DNA of 64,000 nt from Schistocephalus solidus (taxonomy: Eukaryota > Platyhelminthes > Cestoda > Diphyllobothriidea > Diphyllobothriidae), in the NCBI GenBank assembly GCA_017591395.1, contig WEDG01005044.1:62001-126000 (forward strand), written 5' to 3'. The notes under the pieces were generated by a model that saw nothing but the letters and a program-made list of their open reading frames with translations, was not told the origin of the DNA and did no database searches. Positions 1 through 11,600 of this stretch are shown piece after piece. Both the position numbers and the translations under genes were made by a program. Position 1 is the stretch's first letter. Each line of letters opens with the position of its first letter.

Positions 1-2032
1 TCGCTTTGCACCCAGCTTCTTTTAACGGAACAATTTTCGGTCAATTGGCAAAAAAATTACCACCATAATTTGTTTGATTTACATTAAGCATTCTATCTCT
101 TTTGAAAATTCCTATCGATAAAGCGGGCATTTTCATTACTGAATTATCGCTTGCGTCTTATAATCAATCGGTTCGTTTAGGTCTTCATCTGAACACTGTA
201 GGAGGCAGAGAGAGAGATAGATTGAGTATAAGCTTTGGCGGCTAATAGACGTAAAACCCACGACGACTGATGAAAAACTGCTGAAAAAACCTTTAACGGG
301 ACGATTTTTTGGATAGCTCAGCCATAAAAATTACTAGTCCGTATGCCGTTTAGACAGTGATTTAGTAGCTGTGGCCAGCTATTCGAGCAAGAATACATAA
401 GACGAACTTTATCAATGACATTAAGTCTCGGTGTTCACAGGTTAAAGTTAAATATTTGATACCTAGGAATACTAGTACGAGTCGATGAATGTTTAACAAC
501 AAAACGGTCTTAAACGGCAGTTTTGCCTCTAGAGAGGTTGGAATAAAGCGAACCCGCAGAGGCAAAGGCGGTCGCTTGAAATCAAAAAATCTACCTTCCT
601 CAAGTATTCTGACATCAAAAATAATAAAACGTCGAAATTAATGACCGTGAACCCTGAAAAATGAACCTTTCCCGGTTAGAAGCCCCAAAACAGCACTTAT
701 TTGCTGCAGAGTGGAACAATAAAATTTCACCTTCTGGTATAAATATTAGAGCAAAATGGTTTGCCCTCGTCCAGCAGCCCTAATCGTATTGTGATTGGAT
801 TAAGTTAGGAAGTTAGTCCAGTAATGTCATAAATGCACTAGAAGCATTAAAATCTACGGATGTAAGATACAATAAAAAAATCCTCATCACTGGAACAGTA
901 TCGTTTTTTGCCTCAAGTAGGACGCCGTCAGTTGAACCGTCAAACACCCCTTTAGCCTAGTAAGGATGCAAAAATTTGGTAGTCCGGTGATTTTCCTTTT
1001 GCCAAGGCTCGCTAAAAGCAACCGATGGAAACCCGAGCAAACACACTGGTTTAGGTATAAGTAATGTTGGAAGCCAACATAATAGTTAATGATATAAAAC
1101 CCAGAGGGAGACAATTATCAGTTAGTTATCTTCAATGCCATGTTTTACCATTTACCCATTGAAATTATTTATTCCATCTGCAAACTGCATTCATGTTTTC
1201 TACCCATAAAGTGAAAAGCATGTAGATTACAGGTTTACCGGCTTGCGAGTTTAACCAGAACCTAGATAAATTCGGGAACACTAAAGGCACTGAGAGATTT
1301 TTATTGGCAATGATTGGTTTGTGGTCCCTCCTTTTCTTTACTTCTAGGGCATTCAGATAAACTAACTTTAATCTCCTCCCTCTTACGCATTCTTCGTCAT
1401 GCCTCGCTCAAGTGTTTCCATTAGGGGAATAGTTCGACTTAAGGCTAACGGGTTATGGATCGGGGTCAAGACTAGAGGTTAGGGCTACTGTTGTAATTCG
1501 AGGTATATGTCCTCGGTTTTCATATTATTTGTCCGCTAACAGCTTCTTTTCTCCAAAATTTCAAATTGCTCGCTTGCATTTTTACACCTTGTAGGTATAT
1601 TTAAGCAAGCAAATAGTTTTAATGTAATTAAGTTTACTTTTGCCATCGGAAAACAACAATCTCTCCATTTAGTTTACCCCACCATTTTAGAGTGAGAAAG
1701 AAAGAGAAAAACACTTTATTTTGAAAGTGTCATTCCATTGTTTTTACGAATAAAATCCTTCATTTCCATGACCGCGATACATATTTACAGATAATGTGAG
1801 TGCTATTGGGTTCGCATAAAAGTAGGTAGTTATTATGTGGAGAGTCAATGTCTCAATTACGTATTAGAACCATTCCCATATTACAGGCGGGCTTGCACAT
1901 TCTCCCCTCTGCGAACTACATAGCTGATCACCACTGTTTCTTGGATGCCAAGTTAAAAATTTCATACGCAAATTCACAAAAGCTAGCCGGTCTTCGTACA
2001 GCACGCTCACACCTTGAAGGCTGTTTTTCCGC
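1..2032. other. AT-rich non-coding sequence upstream of exon 1
   Basis: No coding exon, RNA gene or recognisable repeat is supported. Short open frames occur on both strands but lack splice context and any family resemblance. It may be an intron of the ERC gene or sequence upstream of it. A GA-rich microsatellite lies near 205-225. Confidence 0.6.
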
Positions 2033-2041
2033 TAACACCCT

Positions 2042-3275
2042 GACAGTTCGACCGTCGATTTCGACGGGGTCCACCGTATGCTCCACACCAGGTGGTGCAG
2101 GGACGGTGACTTGCGCGTGAATTAGTTTGAAGTGATAGTAGCCTTGCGCTGCAGCTAACGCACTCTCTCCTCCTTCCCAACCTGAGCCCGGTGTCAAGAC
2201 AGAGTCAAGAAGACCGGATATGGGAGAGGGCGCAGGTGGCTGGCGCGGCCGGAGCCGCCCCTGGGCGTGCCACCACACCTGGCTCGGATCCCATGGAGTG
2301 GGAGTGCCATAAAGGCCACATTAAGAAGGAGCCATTACAACCTGACCCTCAGTCCGCCAGTCAGCCACTCCACACAAAACACACATTGGAATGACCACGC
2401 GGTCCGAGTTATCCCGTCAGTTTGCAACCTTCCAAGCCACGGCTTTTAGCGCACCATGATAGTTTCAAACGCGTCAGATTGTTTATAGTGAGGAAAATAC
2501 GCTGAGGTCTCGACCTCACTCTCTCCATAATCAGACACTGTCCGAGCCGGTCAGTTTCCTGATGCGAAAGTGGGCGCAACTGATGGTGACCTCGTCTACG
2601 TGTTCTAAGTACACGACCTGGCCCCCCAAACACAAGCACCAGGATTTCACACAACAGGGGGTTGAACGGCTTACATCTCACATGTGTGAGATAGCCAGAT
2701 ATCACGTTAAGAAGGAGCCTTTGCAGCCTGACTCTCAGACCACCAGTCAGCCACTCCACACAAAACACACATTGGGCTGACCACGCGGTCCGAGTTATCC
2801 CGTCAGTTGGCAACCTTCCAAGCCACGGCTTTTAGCGCACCGTGATAGTTTTAAGCGCGTCAGATTGTTTATAGTGAGGAACATGCGCTGAGCTGTCGAC
2901 CTCACTCTCTCCATAATCAGACACTGTCCGAGCCGGTCAGTTGCCTGATGTGGGAGTGGGCGCATTGGCTGACGGATCGGCGTACCCGTCTTCGCGCGCC
3001 ACAGCACGACCTGGCCCCCATAACGCACACACCAGGATTCACAAACTCAGGGGATATGAAGCAGCCATCGCCGCCTGACTCCCAGTCCACTGGTCAGCCA
3101 CTCGACACACACAGCACATACACTAAGCCGACGGCATGGTCTGATGGAAGCGTCAGATTGTCAGATTTCCCAGCCATGGTTTCTAGGAAACCGTGATATA
3201 CTCTGGTAAATGGTGATTGTGAGGGTGTTGTTGATGTATTGGTGTAGGTATTGTGCGCTGATATAGCTTAGCCTC
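2042..3275 (-). repeat. L1-Zf 3' UTR with ~385-bp tandem units
   Basis: Segments at 2318-2702 and 2703 to about 3057 repeat each other. Each holds the same blocks: AAGAAGGAGCC, CAGTCAGCCACTCCACAC, GGCTTTTAGCGCACC, GTCAGATTGTTTATAGTGAGG and CCGAGCCGGTCAGTT. A third partial unit starts near 3058. The distal 280 bp (2042-2317), carrying CCGGTGTCAAGACAGAGTC, is the conserved extreme 3' end found in every copy in the window. Confidence 0.8.
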
Positions 3276-4772
3276 CGGTGGTTTACCGGAGGTTGTCGTG
3301 AGCAAATGTGTCCTAATAGGCCCATGTGGTGTGTAAATTTGCGGGAGCAGTAAGAGCAGTGAAGGCGGGCGCTTCGACTGTATGTCGGAGCCCCAGGCAC
3401 TGGTTCACCAGCCTCCGTGCGATTGATTCGCAGGTGACTGACCAGGCCGATGCGTGAGTTGAAGTTGCGGGCGCAGTGTGGGCAGGAGAAATCGGTAGAG
3501 GCTGGGGGGATGTCATGCATGGTAGTGGGGGTGGCAGGGGCGCAAAGAATGGCAGGAGCGGAGGGTGTGCATGGTGTATCGGTGTTGTCGGCATCGTGAT
3601 AAATTCCACTGTCATAGATGCGCATGTGACCGAATAGGCCCATGCGATGATTGAATGCGCGAGGACAGTGAGGGCAGTGGAGGCGACGATCTCTGCTGTG
3701 TGATGGTGCTCCAGGCACTGGCTCACCGGTATATGTACGATTTATTTGCAAGTGACCTACCAGGCTGATGTGTGAGGTGAATGTGCGGTCGCATTGCGTA
3801 CAGCTAGGAGAGATTCCCCATCGCTGATTGTGGCGGTGGTGGTAGTGAAGGCGAAGGCGGTGGTGGTTGCGGTGGTGGGGGTAACAGGCGATGAGTAGAT
3901 GGATGTGGTCTGTATGATGGTGGGAGTAATGGAATTGATGCCAGGAGTGAGGGTGGATGAGTCAGAAGGAGGGCTGGTCGAATTTTACATAGAAATTGGA
4001 ATTGTTGAATTGTTGGTGCATTGCGTCCGAAGATGTCCAACCAGGCCGATTCGCGCGCGGAAGATGCGTTGACAGCGCGGGCATTTTGGAAGGGCCTGGG
4101 CATTGGCGGTGTTGGTCCGGGGCGCTGGTGACTTTCGTGCCGCTCTTTTGGCCTTGGCGGCGGCGATCCGGTTGGCCTCATAGATTGCTGAACCAGTCTT
4201 CACTGATCTTCTCCATGCCGGTCTATCCTGGGCGAGGTCCTCCCAGGTCGCCGAGTTGATTTGCAGGTGCTTCAGTGATTTCTTCAAAGTGTCCTTGTAG
4301 CGTCGTTTTTGACCTCCTGCCGGTGAGAACCCGTAGTGAAATCTCCGTAGAAAAGTCGTTTGGGTAGTCGCTCGTCGTCCATTCTTACCAGGTGGCCGGT
4401 CCATCGCAGGTGCACTTGCCTCAGCATGGCATGGATGCTGAGGATTCCGGTCCGCTCCAGGACTTCCGTGTCCGGGATCCTGTCTTGCCATCTCAGCTTC
4501 AGTATTCTGCGGAGGCAGCTGAGATGAAATTGATTCAACTTCCTGGCTTGTTTCGAGTAGACGGTCCAGGTTTCCGCTCCGTAAAGGAGTGTCGTCAAGA
4601 CGACGGCCTTGTACATCTTCAGTTTGGTGCTCAAGTGAATACCGTGGCGATTCCACACGGAGGCCTGAGGCCGGCCGAAGGCCTGACTAGCTTTGGAGAT
4701 CCGTTGGGCAACCTCGTCATCGATTCTCGTGTTGCGAGACATCGTGCTTCCTAGATAAGCGAAGGTTTCCAC
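3161..4772 (-). pseudogene. Broken L1-Zf ORF: RT C-terminus plus C2H2 fingers
   Basis: Open segments at 4772-4284, 4656-3985 and 3751-3161 are pieces of one ORF in shifting frames. The first has the post-catalytic RT region ([40 protein letters not shown]). The second ends in a C2HC finger, [26 protein letters not shown]. The third has C2H2 fingers with [16 protein letters not shown] and CSYCSRKF. Frameshifts lie near 4284-4350 and 3985-3800. Host role unlikely. Confidence 0.8.
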
Positions 4773-4827
4773 GTTTTTGAGTTGAGCACTGTTGACATTG
4801 ATTCGAGGACACCCTAGTTAACACCCT

Positions 4828-5494
4828 AGTTGGTTAGTCACCATCTGAAAAATGAAATGGTTTCGGCCAGTGCATTTTCGCACTGACTTTATATTTATAT
4901 TTTTTGGTTTGTTGAACACAGTTTTGAAGTCTTTACTTGTTGAAACCAAGTTCCAGTTGCTCTCGCGCTTACAATACATACTTTCGGTGTGAGAGTAACC
5001 ACGCATTTCTCAGTGCTATCAGGTATAGGTCATATGGCGCTCATGCGATTTTATATGCTTTACAAGTAGTATTAATAAACAGCCAAACATGCTTATTTAG
5101 AAAAGGCATTTCAAGGTCTGAAAAAAACAAACTTAGTAACCTTTTCAAAAGCAGAAGATACGCTTTATTCAATTATAACCTTTTAATAAGGCTTCGTTTG
5201 CTAGTACATGAGTGCAAGAAAGAATATTTTGGTGTATTGGTCGCGAACCGATATTTGAATTTATAAGAGCATCGCAAATAAATTGGAAACATTCATGCGA
5301 TGTTAGTTTTTATTTTCACACAGTACAGGTTTCTAAAGCGACTGGAAAAGGGATAAGGAGGTATGGGTTCAGTATAATTAATAGTAAAGTCTCTGTTAAA
5401 GTGACCTATTCAACTTACAAATTCCTTTCAGAATTGTCGATAACATATAACTGGCTTTAAAGTTGCTGTTTTTTCTTCGGTCCCATTTTTTTAG
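4828..5494. other. Non-coding sequence before ERC exon 1
   Basis: AT-rich, with a strong pyrimidine tract just before exon 1. Open frames at 4937-5266 and 5212-5460 show no family features. Confidence 0.55.
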
Positions 5495-5602
5495 GAATTT
5501 GAACTTGTCTCGCAGGATTTGGACATGGCAAGACACGAAACAGAAAGCTTGAGACAAAACATTCGCGAAACGCAGACACTGCGGGCACTCGTTGACACAA
5601 AG
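5495..5602 (+). CDS. ERC: ERC exon 1 in window (36 codons)
   Basis: A long pyrimidine tract ending in TTAG precedes the exon and GTAAGT follows it. The 36-codon phase-0/0 exon encodes a charged helix ([19 protein letters not shown]) ending DTK. It corresponds in position to the ERC stretch just before the conserved D/ESKI block. An internal CGCAG at 5511-5515 could serve as a second in-frame acceptor. No earlier exon could be supported. Confidence 0.78.
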
Positions 5603-8600
5603 GTAAGTCCGCATCTTCTCATGAGCGTGAGTTGCACCAAGGAAGCTCGCCGGAGTACGTCATTTTCTGATAAAATGAACTGACCATTAAAACACACCCA
5701 ATTTGGACAGCCGCAGAACACCATAAACGAATTGTATTGCACTTTATCCCAAACAGGTTGGGTTAGTATGAACGTTGATGGTTCAGTCAAGATTTTATCT
5801 AGGTCTTAAAAAGTGAAGCGTAATATGTCCTCCAAATGAGCGAAGGTACTCTTTCACGAACTTCCAGCCATTCGTTTATAGTGTTGTAAGCAAAGATTCC
5901 AGACATTGCAATCCACAGAATGAAATTCAGGCTCTGATGGCTGGACATTTCAGAAATTGTAGATCGGGATCCTTGAGGTTACAGCCCTAATTTCTTAAAT
6001 GAGCTTATTCTAGCGGAAATCAGGCATTTTGAATATTGAACTGGTGAACTGTTATAAGACTTCTACAGAAAATGCTTTCCAACATCAAGGTTACACAAGT
6101 ATCAAATATTTCCTAAAATGGAAACTCTTATATTGCCCTTAACACCCACGATGAGTGTCAAGTGCCGTTCACCGATACTCCGGACTACGGGGGCATATTT
6201 ATACCGAAAAAACTGCAAATGTCCCTGCAGACCTATATGAAAAAACACATTTTCGAAAGTTCACTAGCCTTCTTTTCTTACCTTGGCTTTTTTAAAATGC
6301 TACGTCGTATTAGTCATATCAGGGCTTCATTTTAAAAGAACACAACTTTTCAGGAGTAGTTGGCTAAAGCGGTTTGCGTTTTATAATTAATTGCATGTCT
6401 CTCAATTGGTTCTATTTCCTTTTTCTGAGTAACTGGACAAATTGCCTACCTTGGATGTCAAAATCACTGTCATCTCATGATTTTTCAGTCTTCGAAGTGT
6501 GCAAGTTTGGGTGTCTTGCTTGTTTACTGACTCCCACGTCCATTGCAGGAATCGAAAATCCTCACGTTGGAAAATGAAATCCGGCTGCTGGAGGACGAAA
6601 TTACGCGATTGAGAGATGAAGGCATAACTACACCAAATACCTCTCTGAGCAGCGGTATTGAGGATGTTGACCGGACGCTAAACACTTTCAGAAGCAATGA
6701 ACGATTACTAAAATCCAAGGTAAATGAACAGGCAACAATTTTCGACCACAGACTTCCTTACTAAATTGTTATATCACATCAAGGTTATGATGATTCTGAG
6801 TCTATAAGGCCACATAAAATGCGAACGAGTCCCTCTAGTTTTGAATATTGCCAAGTTTATACCACATAAGACTTGTAGTCACCTCGCAGCTAACACTACG
6901 CATAAAGTTACCAAAAGTGAAAGGACGTTTAACAAAGAGCTGCAATAACCACCTAGCTCGACTTAAAATACCAGCTGCTCATGCCGGTCTGGTGCATACT
7001 GGTCAGCTCATTAACCACAATGAGCAATAAGTAGTCATCCTAGTCTGCACCGTATTTTCGGTATTATTTTTCAATTATTTTTTTAAAAATTCATCGTATT
7101 TATTGCTTATGGTTTGCCCTCATTGCGAGAACAGTGAAATTATGTTGACCAGAATCAGTATGTATTCATAAATGCATACTTTATTATCATCGCAAACATC
7201 TGTTGACCAGCATTCACAATAAAGTTGTACGATAATTTACTGCAATGAAATTTTAGTCAACTCCAGATTCCGTAAACGAATTTAAAGTAGCATGTCGGTA
7301 GATGATGTCGAATCTGGCACCACCTACATATCAGAATATGCTCACATTTGACATGCTTTAATGCTCACCTATCAGCCTCACCAAAACTGCCTAAAGAAAG
7401 ACGCCTCGATGTAACAAAATACGAAATTTCAGCACAGCCGAGGCTTCGAGTATAAAAAACCCCTTCTTCATGTACAGCCCGAGTTAAAGGAGAAGGCAGT
7501 AGCAAATGACTATCACTGAGGACCTAAGAACACGAGACATCTCAGAGGATTCTCGGACTAACTAACTAACTGGCATCGCCATAATCGCATCAGCTAGTGG
7601 GTCTGAAAGCTCGAGCCAGGTACCGCAACCATGACTTCCCCGCGAACGCAAAGGTATGCTCGAAAAAGGGCTAGAAATGGCCGAAAAATCTACAAGGTTA
7701 ACTTAACGGCGTCAATATCGTAGATCACATACGGCTATAACATTCTTTTACTCTGCCAATTTACGGGAATATGTATTTAGTAATCTTCTTAACAGGATGG
7801 TGATGTTACCCCTTCCAATTCGCTCAATTTCCAGTGAGCTTCAGTGACCAACCAACTACTCTTTAAGTTTCAATCTCCGAAGCCTATGTCGTATCGTATA
7901 ATTTAGATTCTCCAAAGGAAATCGCGGATGCAACACAGTCTATGCAAGGAGAAGGCTCACAAAGAAGCTGCTATTCATGCTAAGGACTATATGATGCTCG
8001 GGGAAATCAGCTTGCTCCTGACGAGCCTCACTTCGTCATTCTTTAGTTGGTCTTCAAAAAGGAAGAAAAAATGAAGTATAAAAACTATCAATATTTCTGC
8101 AAAATTTGTTGTTATTAACATTTTCAGGAGAGTTTAAATGGTGCGTGAATCGAGAACGAGATCCAACCTAGCCGGGTTACCAGCTGGATTTGGATAGAAA
8201 TTTTCAGTTTCATCGTGGATATCAACTACCATATTTTTGGTTTCACTGAGGCACATAATGCCGTGCATCGTGAGTCTTAGTTTACTATGCCATGATTCAG
8301 ACCTACTATGCTTGAGCTCTAATCTGCAATCAACTTTCCCGACGTTCCATGTTAGTTCTGGCGTTGATAAGGCTGCATTCTGTTAGCTGTTCCCTCTACC
8401 TCCAGTGTGGGTGGTTGTAGTGCTCTAAACGCGTTCGGATGTCGTAAGCGTCAAGCTAGAATGACTAAAAGACCATATGTAGCTAAATCGGTTTGTTCAT
8501 AAAGCGAGACGACCAAAATGTTTTCTAGCTGCAAATTTTGACCATGTAAGGGCACCGCCCATAAGTAATAACTGCCAGCTTGATGTACTCGATCGTTTCA

Positions 8601-11600
8601 AATACCATTTGGCAACGTCGCCGTTAAATTGACAGTGTGTGGACAACATCATCTGTCAAATGTATGCTACTCATATATTTTTGCAAGTTGACCGTCGTTA
8701 TTCGACCTGAATCTAGACACTAAGTGACACGGTAAAAACTTGTGCATGACCACTGAACGATTCCTTTGATTGCTAAAACGCTTTGTGGATGGCGTAGCTA
8801 CTCATCTGCGGTTAGGTGGTTTTTGTACCGCAAATTGCGGCTATACTAGGGACAACGATCCACGAAACACTCTCGGAAATATGTTAAAGTACTCCAAAAA
8901 AGATAAGGTCAATCATCACGGAGCATACATTGAAATTCATTTTACAAATGATACCATGTTAGCATCCATTTGCGCATGCTTCTTGACACGCGTATGAGTC
9001 AAACTAGTGAAAATGGTGTTTACCTGATGTTAATTTTCCATTATTTTCAATTTTCTAATAAACATAACCATTAAATATATCAAAATAAGTTTTCTTTTAG
9101 CTCCCTGTGAATGTGACTGTATTGGACAGGTATTATTAAAAGAAGCACATGTTTTGCCCACAAAAGTCAGTAATTGCTATAATTTTAAATCCGGTGAAAT
9201 GCTCGTTTATTTATGTTTCATCATATTTATGTTTAGTTAGCAGTATTGCAGGGTACCAGCAGCATTTTTCGAGAGGGCAGACAAAAATATGGCATTTATC
9301 TCCAATTGATGGTGAGAATTTTATAGTTTTTCGGGCCGAAGTGAGCTGTTTCTCTTAGTACACAAATTTCAAAAAACGCACTTTTATACTATTGGAACTG
9401 CGAATGCCTATAAAATCAAAGAATATAGACCCTATAAGAAGCCTCCTTCATCTGAGCATGGTTTACACAAGTGACTCTAACGATGTCAGCTTGACCGTTT
9501 GGAGACTGCCATGCGTGCATTATATTCCATGCGAGTCATCCCAATTGCTTTTAAAACCGTTTCGGTCTGTTTGGTTAGGGTTTCGAAAGTTTTGGTAAAT
9601 GTTGCATTTAGCGAATAGTGACTTATAGGATGCGATTGGTTGCAATTTAATTGAGACTAGTTACCTTTCTGCCGGACTCAGCGCATTTCCGTTTCGTTTT
9701 ACCATCTCACCTCCTCCTCCTCCTCACCACCACAAAAGGTGGACTTTCTCACGAGCGAATTGTCAAAACGTGAGAGCGAGATTTATGCCCTGCAGTCACG
9801 TCTGGAAATGACAGAGAAACAGCAGCAGGATCAGAACCACCACATCAGTGTCCTGAAGGAGCAGGTGAAGGCCAGGGAGAACAAGGTTACCATGCTCACT
9901 GCCGATGTAAGTTGGCGGCGATTTTCTTATACGGTTTTGTTCGGTATTTCTGGCTTCTATTCATGTTCTTTTTTTAGCAACAAAACCCACTTTATCTGGT
10001 GAGTGAAAGAAATGTGGCCTTTAAGCAAATCCCAGTGAGTACGATGGTCTTGCTGCAGAATAAGAATTAAATAAAATTGGGTTTAGGCTGTTATGTTCAA
10101 AAGGGTTTCCCTCTGAAAACCAAAACTGAATTTCAGCACAGCACGCACTTTATTTTCAACGAAACTTTTCTGTTATTGTCGCAATTCTTCCGCCTCAACT
10201 TCAAAATAAGTGGACCTTTCTTCTTGATTTGGAAAAAAAATATCCACAGGCTGAGAAATGCATTATTTGAGTTTCGATGCGCATGATATCACCTGCAAAT
10301 GATTTCTTTGATTATTTGTCATACCGTGCTCTGGGCGGTTTGGCTTGAATAATGTCAGCTTGATGAATTTAATAAATGAGTGTCCATCTAAGTGGAAAAC
10401 GGCTTTCCACTAAATTTATCTAACCTATAACTCTTTCTCTTTTTGTGAAAAGTTCATGTCGTATTTATTGCTCAGTTATTTTTGTATTATTTTATCAGCC
10501 CTCTTCTCTAGAAATCCTCATTCAAAAAGCACGTATAATAAAAAGTAAATACTTACGATACTGGCAGCACACGTAATAACGGTAGGGTATTCAAAGCACC
10601 AGATAAACGAGAAACCCCACAATCGTATACTTCGGGACCGGTGATAAAAGCGGTTTTATGGATGGCGCATTACAGCGAGTAATATCCGATGTGTAAAGAA
10701 ATAGCATGGCGTCCTTAGTTCTTTAATTTCCTTCGTTGCTATTGGAAGTGGATATACCAGCTTAATTTTTATATCATCCCATTGCAAACCCTAAACGTTA
10801 ATTATGCGTCGGCATCACCCTCGACCAGACGGTTTCTCCATGTGGTTTCCATCCCCTACGTGCGAATCATATAAAACCTGCTTTATGGTCCTAAGGTATT
10901 TTCCACATCCACTTCAGTCAGTTTCCGCTGCAGTTTAGTAGGCATTATGCATATGTTCCTGTTGTCTACGAGTGACTATATCTATCTAAGGAAAGCTTCA
11001 TTAAACATTCCTTCAATGGTTCTCATTTACAATCTCTTTTCTTTATTGTGGTGAACCGGATATGCTTGGGTGACCTTACCACCAGTCCAGTATTAAACGA
11101 GCCTGTTCTTTTTAGTTTTAAATGCTGCTATTCCTACCCTACCGTTACCGCCAATCCTACTTAATAAATCATTTTAGGTTTATTACGAAACTTGATATAA
11201 ATGCGTGAGTTTAAATCCATCAATGACTGCGGAATAACTGCCTAATATTTATAAGTTATCGACAAGCTGTCAGTGATATGCAAATGCATGGTTACGTCCT
11301 AGCTTAAAGCCCTGAAATGCGTGTGTTGGACCGAGCTGGAAAAGGTTTGTTCGTGCATTAATTTCCTCGGAAAGTAAAGAAAGTAGAATTCGAAACTGGA
11401 GTCTACATTATAGAAAATATACGAGGAGCGCTGGGAGATCCACTGATAAGGCAAAACCCTCGTAGATGCGTCCGACAGCAGCACAAGATAGATAAAACAC
11501 GCGTATCTGCGCTTTACGCTTGTATCCGTGTAGTCAGTATGATAAGTAATTACGTCTTTATGTGTACACAATAAATCGTGTGCACTCGACCGCGGTTCGT

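Larger units (their letters stand above)
2042..4818 (-). mobile_element. 5'-truncated L1-Zf non-LTR retrotransposon copy
   Basis: Read on the minus strand from 4818 to 2042: the last third of the reverse-transcriptase ORF, then zinc fingers, then a 1.2-kb 3' UTR. The same order is seen in the + copy at 36925-42262. The 5' end is truncated within the RT C-terminal region ([20 protein letters not shown]), as expected from incomplete target-primed reverse transcription. The 9-base TAACACCCT flanks it at 2033-2041 and 4819-4827, a plausible target-site duplication. Frame breaks split the ORF. Confidence 0.85.

Noticed and set aside
3804..4656. Proline-rich and Arg-rich open frames in and opposite the 2042-4818 retroelement
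   Set aside because: Out-of-frame shadows of the RT/zinc-finger ORF, apart from the finger segment itself, which is annotated.
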